Positions 10,700-23,854 are shown, numbered from the stretch's first letter. The stretch is 64,000 bases of DNA from Prorocentrum cordatum (GCA_963575745.1 CAUYUJ010016693.1:866925-930924); one strand, 5' to 3'. The notes: generated from the letters alone by a model not told the origin. Translations and numbers: made by a program.

Positions 10700-12328
10700 T
10701 CGCCATGCGCCTTTCTTCCAAGCCGCGCCGCGTTTCCGTGTCAGCCAAGTTTCGTGGCAGCCGTTCCGCTCGCAGGCCACAGCCCCCACACTGCCGCCAT
10801 CTTGGCGCTCGAAACTACCTGCGCGGGAAAACGCAAAACCGCTCCCCAAATCCCAACCTACGAGGCAGAAGAATTTCCTGCGAACCCATGATTACGCCTG
10901 GGGGTCAGTCAGTGACATCAGCCCACAGTGAGCACCATTCCCAAAACGCCCCTCTGCAGTCAGCGACAAGAGCCGCAACATCACCTGTGTACCGAAGCCC
11001 CTTGTGTGCTGAGAAGCCCTGACGATTTTCCTAAGCGGCCGTTGGGTGGGAACGTGGGGGGGGATCAGCAATCCCGGGCCACTTGCGGCACCCATATGAA
11101 TACGAGCCCCTTCGCGCCCAGGGAGTAGATGGCGGGGGCCGCAGCCAGCACGCCAAACTGGCCGAAAACACACCACGCCCAAAAAACACCACGCCACGGC
11201 ACGCGCCTCTCTGTGCGACGCTGTGCCTGCGCAGCTCCCTGGGCAGTGAGTGTGGACGGCTCGCCAGACTTGAAGGGGCCCTGGAACACAACAATAAGTA
11301 CACACACATCACCCCATTCCCCACAGTTTCCCATAGTTTCTCTGTTTTTGTCTTCCCCCCCACGCCCCGTATATTTTCCCATGTTTTCCTGGGAATCGAC
11401 GATTCAGTGTGTCTGTGTGTTCTTTTCCCTCCTGAAGACTCCAAGCTGACTGCGCGAGCCCGCAGCGCGGCGCTCTTTCGGGGAACCGCCCCGAAGGCTT
11501 CTCTGCACGACCTGCCCGCGGCCGAGCCCGAAGGCTATGCCTCCACTCCGGTCGCCGCGCGGGCGGCCAAGCCGTCTGCTGGGCAGGGATCCCGAGAGGG
11601 GCCGCCGACCACGTCCACACTGTTCGACTTCAGGGCCCTGGGGATTCTGCAGACGAGAGGCCTCTGGAGACCCCCAGAAGCCTGCAGAGAAGCAGAGCGG
11701 GACACAACGGAGGGTGGCGGTGAGGGGGTGCATGGAGGGAGGATGGCAATCACCCTGAGTATGATCAGGAGGCGGAGCGGGGTGACCGCGAAGGAAGGAG
11801 GGGGGGTAACGGCGCGAACAGAAGAATAGAGAGGGAAGAGGATCGAGGGGGAGCACGCTGAGTGTACGATTGAAATAAAACCACCAGAGAAGGTGAAGGT
11901 AAGAGCGTTCTTGAATATGGTGCGACGGACGCAGGGACCTGATTACTTCGCCTGGGGGTGCTTGCGAAGAGCTGAGCTAAACGCGCGGCGAACACGTCGA
12001 CGGTCAGCGAAGCGAGCCCGAGCCTCGCCACAACGGGACAGGCAGCCAAGCTCATGTTGCTGAAATCTTGGAAACTGGTTTCAGGATATGTCGATCGCCG
12101 TGTTCTTCCAAAGAAGGGGGCGAGGAGGGACGAGTCGACGGGGAGGGAGGGGAGGGGAGGGGAGGGGAGGGGAGGGAAGTCGAGACATCCTGTGCTCGCG
12201 AGGGTCTGGGGTGGGGGTGGGAATGGGAGGGGGAGTGGGGCAAGGGGCGGGTGGACAGCGCGGGGAGACGGGAAGGAGAGGGCAGATGATTTGTTCCTCC
12301 AACGCCAGCACTCCTCGCGGCCGTGCAT
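10700..12328. other. no confident gene
   Basis: Mixed-composition sequence. The frame 11083-11829 (+) has partly natural composition but lacks a recognisable motif, and its minus-strand shadows look equally plausible. A GGGGA-type purine tract lies at 12140-12178. Confidence 0.35.
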
Positions 12329-12336
12329 GGTTAATC

Positions 12337-12499
12337 TTAGGTCGGGCATGTCCCCCATACAGGCGGATTGTGGACGAAACATAAAACATACCTGCCCAAA
12401 TCATACTCCCAAATGGACAGAAAAAGCCAAACATCGTCCCCAGGCTATTGTTTGACTATTTTGGAACATTCCTCCTGTAGAGGGGCACGCTCGACTTGA
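12337..12499. mobile_element. MITE-1 copy a
   Basis: The element begins TTAGGTCGGGC and ends in the inverted counterpart GCTCGACTTGA. The inner arms are TGTCCCCCATACAGG and CCTCCTGTAGAGGGGCA, around an AT-richer core of about 100 bp. Flanks GGTTAATC and GGTTAACC match at 7 of 8 bases, giving a probable 8-bp target-site duplication. It has no coding capacity. Confidence 0.8.
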
Positions 12500-12654
12500 G
12501 GTTAACCTAAAGATATATGTATAGATCACCCTCTGGGGGGAGGAGGGCAGATGGGAGGCGGGAGGAGGCGGGACGGGGACGGAGCCCCTCGCCCCATCCG
12601 ACCCTCGCAGCCCCCCGCCCAGCCCCATCGGACCGAGGAGGTGAAGCGGAGCAG

Positions 12655-12870
12655 GGGGGGGGGATGACGCAGGGGACGGGGAGGTGCACACGTGGAGAGG
12701 GAGAGGAGTGGGGGGGGGGAGAGACTGGGGGGGGAGAGGGGGGGGGGGGAGAGAGAGAGAGAGAGAATTGGGGGGGAGAGAGGATGGGGGGAGAGAGAAG
12801 TGTGGGGGGGAGAGAGAGGAGGAGGGGTGGGGAAGAGAATGGGAAGAGAGGCAAGGGGATGCGCATGGAG
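12655..12870. repeat. G/GA-rich low-complexity tract
   Basis: Plus-strand runs of G alternate with GAGAGA. They give poly-Arg/Gly and poly-Ser/Pro shadow frames. Confidence 0.75.
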
Positions 12871-13267
12871 AGGGTGGGAAGGGCACCGACAGAGGAGGGC
12901 CCGACCGACGCCGCCGTCAACAGAGCGGGGGCCTCCTCCAGGGCGCGCAGCCGCAGGTGCCACCCAGCGGCCTGGACGCGCGCGGCCCCCTCACCCCCGA
13001 TTGGATGACGCCGACCGCGGCGACGACGGCGAGACGGGCGTGGGTTCAGAACGCTGCACTTTTCCGGCGCAAAGAACCTGCTCCGAGAGGGTGATGGAAA
13101 CACGTTTTCTTGGGCCCGAAGGAATCACCCGCGTGGCTCCACCCGCTCACGCTGGCTGCAGAAGTGTGCCCCCCGGTGCTCCCAATTCTCGTACCTTGCG
13201 CTCTTGCTCACAAGGGGGTACCAGGTGCTTGGATCCACGGGTCCGTTCTGGTCTTGGCACCCCGGGG

Positions 13268-13385
13268 AGCTGGCTTCTTCTTCTTCTTCTTCTTCGTCCT
13301 CCATCTCCTCTTGCCTCATAATCATCACCATCCTTCGCCGATTCCTCCTCATCCTCCTTTCTGCTTTCCTCCTCCTCCGCCCGCC
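13268..13385. repeat. CTT/CTC microsatellite
   Basis: The plus strand holds (TTC)n followed by degenerate CTC and CAT triplets. Confidence 0.75.
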
Positions 13386-13494
13386 CCCCCGGTCTGATCC
13401 CAATCCGCTCAAAATCGGTCCCCAGACCCCTCCCAGGGTCCATCTTGACCCGTTCGCCGAGGTGGAGCTCGCTACGGGGCAGAACGTGTGAGAG

Positions 13495-14530
13495 GTATGC
13501 CGAAATTGGCTGGGCGGACGCACGCGAACTCACCACGGAATCCCTCGGTGGAGCTCCCAATAGTCGGCGGTTGACGAACCTCCCTTTAGCAAACCTCTCT
13601 TTAGTGAAAACGGCCTAGGACCGAAACCGACGGACCTGGAACCGCAAAAATGATGGCCGCGACGCCCTCTCGCGAACCGAAAACGGCCAATTCGCTAATC
13701 GACGTGTCAGCGTAGGAGGTCTATCAACCTCCGAAATAGGGCCACGAAATACATGAGAGGGGTGTGCCGAAATGGGTCGCGCGGACGCATGCGAACTCAC
13801 CACGGAGGCCCTCGGTGGAGCTCTCCAGAGGGCCACGAAACATGTGAGGCGTGTACTTGAATAGGTCGGGGAGACGCATGCGAACTCACCACGGGGGGCC
13901 CTCGGTGGAGCTCCCTACGGGGCCACGAAGACTGTGAAGGGTGTCTCGCAATGTGTCGGGCAAACGCAGGCGAGATTATCACGGAAAACCCTCGGTGGGG
14001 CTCCCTATGGGGCCACGAAACGTGTGACTCGTGTGCCGGTATGGGTCGGGTGGGCGCATATGCGAACTCACCACGGAAGCCCTCGGTAGAGCTCCCTATG
14101 GGGCCACGGCGAAGCGAGGCGTGTGCCGAATTGGGTCGGGCGGACGCATGCGAACTCACGACAAGGGCCCTCGGCGGAGCAGGCCACGAAGCGTGTGAGG
14201 GGTGTCCCGCCATGGGTCGGGCGGACGCACAAGCAATCACCACGAAGGCCTTCGGTGGAGCTCCCTGCGGGGCTTGCGTGTGCCGGAATGGATCGTCCGG
14301 GCGCATGCGAACTCACCACTTTTCCCCGTGGGGCCACGAAGCGTGTGAGGGGGGGGGCGACAAAGGGACGGGCGGCCGCGTGCGACCTCACCACGGAAGC
14401 CTTCGGTGGAGTTCCCTACGGGGCCACGATGCGTGCGAGGGGTATGCAGAGATCGGTCGGGCGGACGCATGCGAATTCACTTCGGAGGCCTTCGGTGGAA
14501 CTCCCTATGAAGCTAGGAAGCGTGTGATGG
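13495..14530 (+). repeat. 90-bp tandem array A
   Basis: About eleven divergent copies of a unit near 90 bp occur. Its most conserved part is GGTGGAGCTCCCTATGGGGC, followed by CACGAAACGTGTGAGGGGTG and a CGGACGCATGCGAACTCACC segment. The first copies are the most degenerate. The boundary module follows at 14600. Confidence 0.85.
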
Positions 14531-14599
14531 CTGTGCCGAACGGCGTGCGGAGGGCAGAGCCAGGGATGGGAGCAGCGGGGAGGGTGAGGAGGTGTGAAG

Positions 14600-14662
14600 A
14601 ACGCGGGGCGCCGTTTTTTTCAAAACGAGACCCCAACACCACAGGATGGCTGGGAGAAAACA
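14600..14662 (+). repeat. cassette boundary module, copy 1
   Basis: ACGCGGGGCGCC followed by TTCAAAACGAGACCCC, AACACCACAGGATGG and CTGGGAGAAAA. The same module ends every tandem-array cassette in the window. Confidence 0.8.
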
Positions 14663-14689
14663 CATCGGTGCCGCCAAAGGTCTGTCACG

Positions 14690-14860
14690 GATCCGCACCC
14701 GGATCCGACGCCTGGGGCGAGGTTGACACCCCCGATCGGGGACCCTCTTCAGTGCCTTTGGGGGTGGCCCTGCGCTCACTTTCGGGCGCCCGATGCTGTG
14801 GCCATCGTCCACCACCTGCCGCCGCACCCCCTTTGCCCCCAGTCTGGCTGGGCCGACGGC
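14690..14860 (+). repeat. dispersed duplication, copy 1
   Basis: This segment, beginning with ACGGATCCGCACCCGGATCC, is closely repeated at 15530-15700 in the same orientation. Its later part reads GATGCTGTGGCCATCGTCCA, against GATGCTGCGGCCATCGCCCA in the second copy. Confidence 0.8.
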
Positions 14861-15116
14861 CTTCTGACTGGCTGGACCGACAGTCTGGCACCTCGGTGCG
14901 ATTTTAGACGTCGGGCCAAATTCTTAAATCGCGCCACTCTGCCTACATGTATGTGACAGACAGTCGTCAGGTAACGTTGGTACGATTTGAATGACCTCGA
15001 GCATGACTGCGTCTACGCATGAGCGGGATCATGGCGGAGACGACGACGGCGAGAATGAAGGCAAGGCGACGACAACGGCTGTGGCGACAGCGACGGACGA
15101 AGGGGGGGCCACGGCG

Positions 15117-15121
15117 ATGAA

Positions 15122-15165
<44 letters not shown>

Positions 15166-15172
15166 CGACGTC

Positions 15173-15206
<34 letters not shown>

Positions 15207-15240
15207 GCGATGGCGACGACAACGATGCCAGTGACGGCGA
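15117..15240. repeat. (GAC)n microsatellite
   Basis: A near-perfect CGA triplet run at 15120-15172, followed by degenerate GGCGAC units. Confidence 0.85.
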
Positions 15241-15529
15241 GGTCCAGTGATCAGAACGCGTATCGGACAAAACGTCGGAGCCCACAAGAGCAGCGCCGTA
15301 ACATTCCAGAAGGAAAGCCTCAGTAACATTCTCGAAGGCGCCTTTTCCCTCCCTCTGGCGCCTGCTCCGTGCCCCTCCATAAATCGTCCTCGGAAACCGT
15401 CGCTGCCCTCAATTGATATCGTATGAGGGTACAGCCGTCCGACAGGATCCGCTCCAAACACGCTGTTGGTTGACTTCTCGCGGCACCCAGATCCGTTCAA
15501 GAAGCATCGGACGCGTTGAAGATCCGCGA

Positions 15530-15700
15530 CGGATCCGCACCCGGATCCGACGCCCGAGGTGAGGCTGACACCCCCGATCGGAGAGCCTCTTCAATGCCTT
15601 CGGGGGGGGGCCCTGCGCTCGCTTTCGGGCGACCGATGCTGCGGCCATCGCCCACCACCTGCCGCCGCATCCCCCTGGCCCGGTCTGGGACAGGACATCC
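15530..15700 (+). repeat. dispersed duplication, copy 2
   Basis: Same segment as 14690-14860, about 840 bp downstream. Confidence 0.8.
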
Positions 15701-15843
15701 GCATGGGGGGGTCAGCGTCCATGCGCCCGCTAAGGTGCAATGCGAAGCGTATGCGTAATTCCCCTGCGTGAGTGTGATGCAGCAAGGACTCGACAGCCCT
15801 TCGACATCTTACCGAGGGAACTGGCAAGGCCTGCGAGGAGTGA

Positions 15844-16020
15844 CGCGGGGCGCTCTCTCTTCAACACCACAGGGTGGCTGAGAAAAACAGCCCGCACGCC
15901 GAGCGGCCGAGCGCCCCCGCCCGACTGCGCGCAGTACCGCCGCCCCCCTACCATCTTGGCACGAATCAGACTGGTCTTGGGTCCGGCGTGTCCCCCTACA
16001 CGCGGATGTTGCGCGAAAGA
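15844..16020 (+). repeat. shortened boundary module plus half of a MITE-1
   Basis: At 15844-15895 the boundary module is present but lacks the internal AAAACGAGGACCC part. At about 15976-16015 one MITE-1 arm follows (TTGGGTCCGGCGTGTCCCCC then TACACGCGGATGTTGC). No matching right arm is found. Confidence 0.6.
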
Positions 16021-16024
16021 TGAA

Positions 16025-16260
16025 AAACAAATTACCCTGTGACGTACCCAACCCATTTGTATCATGGGAAACGAGGAGTTGGCCGAAACTTGCATGGACA
16101 ATCAAATTGCAGGATCCGTTGTTTGATATGTAAGCTACTTGGGACACGCGCCTATGGCATGATGCGCAGGAGAACCATACAAGAACGAGGGGCGACAACT
16201 ACAGGCTCGAAGAGGACATGGGGAGTCGGGAACGAAAAGCAGGAGAAAGACGTGCGGAAA
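16025..16260 (-). repeat. flank of the 102-bp cassette
   Basis: The segment CCTGTGACGTACCCAACCC is the reverse complement of the sequence at about 41685-41704, which flanks the inverted relative of the following array. A matching but more diverged flank lies at 38350-38590. Confidence 0.6.
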
Positions 16261-18770
16261 ACCCACTGTGCTGGGCCCCCCAGCAGGCCTCGAAAGTGGC
16301 GACCGTTTCACAGATCGCAGCCCCCCAGGGATGGCGAGGTCTAATTTGAATCCGCAGTGACTACCCACTGTGCTGGGCCTCCCAGCAGGCCTCGAAAGTG
16401 GCGACAGTTTCACAGATCGCAGCCCCCCAGGGATGGCGAGGTCTAATTTGAGCCTGCGGTGGGTACCCACTGTGCTGAGCCCCCCAGCAGGCCTCGAAAG
16501 TGGCGACCGTTTCACAGATCGCAGCCCCCCAGGGATGGCGAGGTCTAATTTGACTCCGCGGTGAGTACCCACTGTGCTGGGCCCCCCAGCAGGCCTCGAA
16601 AGTGGCGACCGTTTCACAGATCGCAGCCCCCACCAAATGGCAAGGTCTAGTCTGGGTCCGCGGTGTGTACCTACTGTGCTGGGCCCCCCAGCAGGCCTCG
16701 CAAGTGGCGACCGTTTCACAGATCGCAGCCCCCCCGGGATGGCGAGGTCAAATTTGAGTCCGCGGTGTGTACCCACTGTGCTGGGCCCCCCAGCAGGCCT
16801 CGAAACTGGCGACCGTTTCACAAATCGCAGCCCCCCAGGGATGGCGAGGTCTAATTGAAGTCCGCGGTGTGTACCCACTGTGCTGGGCCCCCCAGCAGGC
16901 CTCGAAAGTGGCGACAGTTTCGCAGATCGCAGCCCCCCAGGGATGGCGAGGTCTAATTTGAATCCGCCGTGGGTACCCACTGCGCTGGGCCCCCCAGCAG
17001 GCCTCGAAAGTGGCGACAGTTTCACAGATCGCAGCCCCCCAGGGATGGCGAGGTCTAATTTGAATCCGCCGTGGGTACCCACTGCGCTGGGCCCCCCAGC
17101 AGGCCTCGAAAGTGGCGACAGTTTCACAGATCGCAGCCCCCCAGGGATGGCGAGGTCCAATTTGAATCCGCCGTGGGTCCCACTGTGCTGGGCCCCCCAG
17201 CAGCCCTCGAAAGTGGCGACAGTTTCACAGATCGCAGCCCCCCAGGGATGGCGAGGTCTAATTGAATCCGCCGTGGGTGTCACTGTGCTGGGCCCCCCAG
17301 CAGGCCTCGAAAGTGGCGACAGTTTCACAGATCGCAGCCCCCCAGGGATGGCGAGGTCTAATTTGAATCCGCGGTGGGTACCCACTGTGCTGGGCCCCCC
17401 AGCAGGCCTCGAAAGTGGCGACAGTTTCACAGATCGCAGCCCCCCAGGGATGGCGAGGTCCCATTTGAGTCCGCCGTGTGTACCCACTGTGCTGGGCCCC
17501 CCAGCAGGCCTCGAAAGTGGCGACAGTTTCACAGATCGCAGCCCCCCAGGGATGGCGAGGTCTAATTTGAATCCGCGTGTGTACCCACTGTGCTGGGCCC
17601 CCCAGCAGGCCTCGAAAGTGGCGACAGTTTCACAGATCGCAGCCCCCCAGGGATGGCGAGGTCTAATTTGAATCCGCGGTGGTACCCACTGTGCTGGGCC
17701 CCCCAGCAGGCCTCGAAAGTGGCGACAGTTTCACAGATCGCAGCCCCCCGGGGATGGCGAGGTCCCATTTGAGTCTGCCGTGGGTACCCACTGTGCTGGG
17801 CCCCCCAGCAGGCCTCGAAAGTGGCGACAGTTTCACAGATCGCAGCCCCCCAGGGATGGCGAGGTCTAATTTGGGTCCGCGCGTGGCGTCACTGTGCTGG
17901 GCCCCCCAGCAGGCCTCGAAAGTGGCGACAGTTTCACAGATCGCAGCCCCCCAGGGATGGCGAGGTCTAATTTGGGTCCGCGCGTGGCGTCACTGTGCTG
18001 GGCCCCCCAGCAGGCCTCGAAAGTGGCGACAGTTTCACAGATCGCAGCCCCCCAGGGATGGCGAGGTCTAATTTGAATCCGCCCGTGGCGTCACTGTGCT
18101 GGGCCCCCCAGCAGGCCTCGAAAGTGGCGACAGTTTCACAGATCGCAGCCCCCCAGGGATGGCGAGGTCTAATCTGAGTCCGCGGTGGTACCCACTGTGC
18201 TGGGCCCCCCAGCAGGCCTCGAAAGTGGCGACAGTTTCACAGATCGCAGCCCCCCAGGGATGGCGAGGTCTAATTTGAATCCGCCGTGTGCCCCACTGTG
18301 CTGGGCCCCCCAGCAGGCCTCGAAAGTGGCGACAGTTTCACAGATCGCAGCCCCCCAGGGATGGCGAGGTCTAATTTGAATCCGCCGTGGCGTCACTGTG
18401 CTGGGCCCCCCAGCAGGCCTCGAAAGTGGCGACAGTTTCACAGATCGCAGCCCCCCAGGGATGGCGAGGTCCAATTTGAATCCGCCGTGGGTACCCACTG
18501 TGCTGGGCCCCCCAGCAGGCCTCGAAAGTGGCGACAGTTTCACAGATCGCAGCCCCCCAGGGATGGCGAGGTCCAGTTTGAATCCGCGTGGGTACCCACT
18601 GTGCTGGGCCCCCCAGCAGGCCTCAAAAGTGGCGACCGTTCACAGATCGCAGCCCTCCAGGGATGGCGAGGTCCCATTTGAGCCCGCCGTGTGTACCCTC
18701 TGTGCTGGGCCCCCCAGCAGCCCTCGAAAGTGGCGACAGTTTCGCAGATCGCAGCCCCCCAGCTGGCACG
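16261..18770 (+). repeat. 102-bp tandem array (about 25 copies)
   Basis: The unit contains CCACTGTGCTGGGCCCCCCA, GCAGGCCTCGAAAGTGGCGA, CAGTTTCACAGATCGCAGCC and CCCAGGGATGGCGAGGTCTA. The first units are exactly 102 bp (starts at 16261, 16363, 16465, 16567, 16669). Later ones vary between 100 and 102 bp. Because 102 is a multiple of three, long artificial frames run through it (for example 465 codons on the minus strand). The same family appears in reverse complement at 37020-38345 and 40375-41225. Confidence 0.95.
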
Positions 18771-18825
18771 CAGCGACGAGCGAAGGCAGGAAGGAAGGAG
18801 GAAGGATGGAAGGAAGCAAGGAGAC

Positions 18826-18974
18826 GCGCGAGCAGTGCTCTATTCAAAACGAGAACCCAACGCAGGAGGGTTGGGAATCTATAAACAAAAAATGCCCCAA
18901 AATAGTAAAACGATCCTGGCACAGGACCCAATCGTATGCAGTTGTGGGTACCGCAATTGTGAATATCTTCTTCG

Positions 18975-18985
<11 letters not shown>
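18826..18985 (+). repeat. boundary module copy 3, right half plus left half
   Basis: The right-end half (TTCAAAACGAGAACCCAACG and GGGTTGGGAA, to about 18875) is followed directly by the left-end half of the next cassette: AGGACCCAATCGTATGCAGT, then GTGAATATCTTCTTCGGTGA. The first 90-bp unit starts here. This abutment shows that the 102-bp and 90-bp arrays use one common boundary. Confidence 0.8.
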
Positions 18986-20330
<1,345 letters not shown>

Positions 20331-20365
20331 GGAGGAGGGGGGAGGAGGAGTGAGTGAGTGAGAGG

Positions 20366-20480
20366 CACGCGGGGCGCTGCCTCTTCAAAACGAGGGCCCA
20401 ACACCACAGAATTGTTGGGAAACATCTTATTCTCGCGAAGGTGAATACCGGAATTGTGAATACCTTTTTCGGTGAAGCTT
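20366..20480 (+). repeat. boundary module copy 4
   Basis: CTCTTCAAAACGAGGGCCCA, then AACACCACAGAATTGTTGGG, then the left-end half with GGAATTGTGAATACC and TTTTTCGGTGAAGC leading into the next array. Confidence 0.8.
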
Positions 20481-21800
20481 CTTCTGAGGCCACGAAGCGC
20501 TGCACTGGGTGGGGGGGGACGCATGCGGGCGGTAGCACTGGGGCCGTCGGTGGAGCTCCCTATTGGGCCACGACACGCTGTACTGGGTGGGTGAAAATGC
20601 CAACTTGGGTTTCCGGGGCGCATGCGGACGGTCTCATTGGGGGCTTCGGTGGACTCTCTATGGGGCCACGAAGCGCTGTGTTGGGTCATGGATGGAAATG
20701 CCAAACTGGGTGTCCCGGACGCACGCGGCCGGTCCCACTGGAAGCTTCGGAGGAGCTCCTAATGGGGCCACGAAACGCTATACTAGGTGGGTGGAGATGC
20801 CAAAAATTAGGTATCCTGGACGCACGCAGACGGTCCCACTGGGGGCTTCGGTGGAGCTCCTGATGGGGCCACGAATCGCTATACTGGGTTGTGAAAAGCC
20901 AAATTGTATGCGCGGGACGCACGCGGACGGTCCCACTGGAAGCTTCGGTGGAGCATCCTATGGGGCCACGAAGCGCTGCACTGGGAGGGTGAAACTATCA
21001 AAAATTGGGCGTCTGGGGCGCATGTGGCCACCACCCACTGGGGCCTTAGGTGGAGCGTCCTATGGGGCCACAAAACACCGTACTGGGTGTGGCGGACGCA
21101 TGTGGTACCCCCAAACTGGGGCTTTAGCTGGAACCCCCTATGGGGCCACGAGACGCCGTCCTGGGTGTGGCGGACGCACGTTGTACCCCTCACTGGGGCC
21201 TTAGGTGAAGCTCCGTATGGGGCCACGAAACGCCGCACTGGGTGTGGCAGACGCATGTGGTACCCCCCATTGGGGCCTTAGGTGGGGCGCCCTATGGGGC
21301 CACGAAACGCCGTACTGGGTGTGTCGGACGCATTTGGTACCCCCCAACTGGGGCCTTAGGTGGAGCTCCCTATGGGGCCACGAAACACCGTACTGGGTGT
21401 GGCGGACGCATGTGGTACCCCCCTCTTCAGGGGCCTTAGGTGGGGGAGCTCCCTATAGGGCCACGAAGCGCCGCACTGGGTGTGGCGGACGCATGTGGTA
21501 CAACCCCACTGGGACCATAGGTGGAGCTCCGCATGGGGCCACGAAACGCTGTAGTGGGTTTGGCAGACGCATTTGGTACCCCCCCACTGGGGCCTGTGGT
21601 GGAGCTCCCCATAGGGCCACGAGACGCTGTACTGGGTGTGGCGGACGCATGTGGTACCCTCCCCACACTGGGGCCTTAGGTGGAGCGCCCTATGGGGCCA
21701 CGAAGCGCCGTAGTGGGTGTGGCGGACGCATGTAGTACCCCTTTTCTTGGGGCCTTAGGTGGAACTCCGTATGGGGCCACGAAGCGCTGCACTGCGTGGA
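20470..21800 (+). repeat. 90-bp tandem array C
   Basis: The same two unit subtypes as array B follow in the same order: the ATGCCAAAATTGGG type first, then the GTGTGGCGGACGCATGTGGT type. Arrays B and C therefore look like duplicates of one cassette, C lacking the TG tract. Confidence 0.9.
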
Positions 21801-21848
21801 TGAAATGCACGTAGGAGGGAGGAGGGGGAGGAAGAGTGAGTGAGTGAG

Positions 21849-21967
21849 TGGGACGCGGGGCGCTGTCTCTTCAAAACGAGGACCCAACACCACAGGATGG
21901 TTGGGAAAAATATAAAGATAGTCCCCAGACAATTTTTTAGAGGGACAGGCCCGACTTAAGACTGGTC
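21849..21967 (+). repeat. boundary module copy 5 joined to a MITE-1 right half
   Basis: After CTCTTCAAAACGAGGACCCA and AACACCACAGGATGGTTGGG the sequence passes at about 21928 into GTCCCCAGACAA and AGAGGGACAGGCCCGACTTA, the right arm of MITE-1. The left MITE arm is absent. Confidence 0.7.
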
Positions 21968-22329
21968 CTGAGGGACACAGGTCCCGGACCCCGGGCCCAG
22001 CGCCTTCCCCCCAGGACCAGCTCGTCATCCCGAGTCGTTACTCGACGGCCCCAGGGCCCGCGGCCGGGAGCGGCCCCGAGAGCCCGAACACGGAGGGAAG
22101 CCCCAGGACTCGTCCCCAGCAGGACCCGTCCGCTTCCTGGCAGTCCGTCCTGTCCCCTTCCTGCGCCGCAGGCTGGCCCGCCAGCCGATCGGTGCGCTCA
22201 CCCTCCTGCCCCCCTGGCCCGCTGCGCGCGTCCTCGGCCGCGCGTCGACCTCGCCCCTCCTCCAGCAGGGCCTCGGAGGGAATTTGCCGCACGGGGGGGG
22301 GGGGCAGAGGGGAACCGAGGCACGGGACG

Positions 22330-22800
22330 GCGGAGACGGACATGGAGGGGGGCCACGCGACCCATATGCCGAAGGGCGCGGGCACGCGGACAGGGAGAGT
22401 TAGCAGAGGGGTGCCGACATGCCCGCGCAGGAGCACGTGGCCGACCTCGGCGGAGCTCGGAAGGCTGGAGACGCCAGGAAGGAGCGAAGTACAGTGGAGG
22501 CCGGTCCACCAGAAACCTCCCGCAAGAAACCCAACCCTGAGGCCCCAGGACGTCCGATGATGTTTGGTGGGAACGTCACGCTTTCCACAGCAGAATCCTC
22601 GACACCCAAGAAACCCAGGGCACCCTGGAGGCAAGCAGGGTGTTGCTTGGCATGGGCCTCCACTGCACCTGGTCGACCTCGACGGAGCTCGGCGGGCGGG
22701 AAGCGCCAGGAAAGAACGAGGCTCCGGCGCCCCTCTCCGAAGGCCCCCCGAAAGCTCGACCAGGAAACGGGCGCGCGCGCGCGCGCCCGGAACGCCGACC
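22330..22800. repeat. GC-rich direct duplication of about 230 bp
   Basis: ACCTCGGCGGAGCTCGGAAG near 22443 is repeated as ACCTCGACGGAGCTCGGCGG near 22675, each followed by a GCCAGGAA(A/G)GA segment. Open frames cross it on both strands without recognisable motifs. Confidence 0.5.
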
Positions 22801-22989
22801 ACTCGGCATCCCTGGTGCCGTGGAAAACCGCCTGCGCCCACCTGCCCATCGAGCCTGGAGCCCCCTCCCTGGCTTCCGCCTCTCCGCCTCCGGCTCCCAT
22901 CCTTCCGCCTCCGGTTCCCATCTCTCCCACCAGCTCCGGCTCCGGCAGCTGCCCCAGCACGTCTCCTGTGGGCTCTGGCCCCCCCCGCG

Positions 22990-23175
22990 CTGCCCTGTGA
23001 GGGCCGTCCCGCTGGACCGACATCGCGCGCTTGCCTCGCCTCGCCCAGCCCCCTCCCTGACGCACGAAGCGCGCCACGGGCGGTCCTGGAGGCGCCGCCA
23101 GTGGGGTCCAGCGCAGATCCAATTGATCCGCGCGGACCTCCGACAAAAATCTGTTTGTGCCGTTGATTCTTGAGT
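22990..23175. mobile_element. MITE-2 copy 1 (diverged)
   Basis: The right arm is clear (GCGCAGATCCAATTGATCCG then CGCGGACCTCCGAC). The left arm is heavily mutated. Confidence 0.5.
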
Positions 23176-23319
23176 CACAGCCGGCCCGTATCATCAGGAC
23201 GCACGAGGAGGAGGCAAGGGCAGTGTAAGGCCATCTCGAAGCTTTTCGAGCGGGGCGCGGCCAGCAAAAATGGCCAAGGATGGGCGGAGGCGGCAAGGAT
23301 GCAAGGGTACCCTTTGTAG

Positions 23320-23490
23320 AAAAAGGTGTTGGCGCTCTGCGAAGATTTCTTGGATCTGCGACCCCCCTCCCTTGCGCGCGGAGCACGCCAGGGGCGGCGC
23401 CGGAGGCGCCGCCAGGGGGGCCCCGGCGCAGATCCAAGAAATCCGCGCGGAGCGCCGAAAGTTGTTGTTTATGGCGATTTGTCTTCTTCG
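23320..23490. mobile_element. MITE-2 copy 2
   Basis: A long imperfect inverted repeat: GATTTCTTGGATCTGCG on the left and CGCAGATCCAAGAAATC on the right, extended by GGCGCTC / GAGCGCC. The loop is GC-rich (GGCGGCGCCGGAGGCGCCGC). The outer right end carries an AT-richer TTTATGGCGATTTGTCTTC. It has no coding capacity. Confidence 0.75.
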
Positions 23491-23688
23491 ACTTGGGAAG
23501 GCTGCCCATCCCTATCATGCGGGTTGACTGCACTGCGCGGCAGCGCCGAGGAGGAAGGGCGGCGCGCTCGTCGTGCGAGGGCACGCGGCCGTCGCCCAGC
23601 CGCCCACGGCGCCCCCAACAGCCTGCGCCACCGCAAGCGGGTGGGTGGATGTGCGCGGCCAGTGCGGTGATGGGTGCCACTGCGAGCC

Positions 23689-23854
23689 TTAGGTCGGGCG
23701 TGTCCTCCGACAGGGGGGTTTTGGAGGACAAATTCAAAAAATGTTGGGGAACAAATGATATAGATGCAACTCAAAAATATTCAAATAATCGTCACCGTAT
23801 GCTGCTTTGACTATGTTTGAATACTCCTCGTGTAGAGGGACAGGCCCGGCTGAA
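23689..23854. mobile_element. MITE-1 copy b
   Basis: Begins TTAGGTCGGGCGTGTCC and ends AGGGACAGGCCCGGCTGAA. The flanks TGCGAGCC and GGCGAGCG agree at 6 of 8 bases. Confidence 0.75.

Noticed and set aside
16135-17532. 465-codon minus-strand open frame
   Set aside because: It runs through the 102-bp tandem array, whose unit length is a multiple of three; the 'protein' is the repeat translated. The same holds for plus-strand frames here and in the 90-bp arrays.
22400-23737. 445-codon minus frame
   Set aside because: It passes through two MITE-2 copies and part of MITE-1 copy b, so it cannot be one coding exon.
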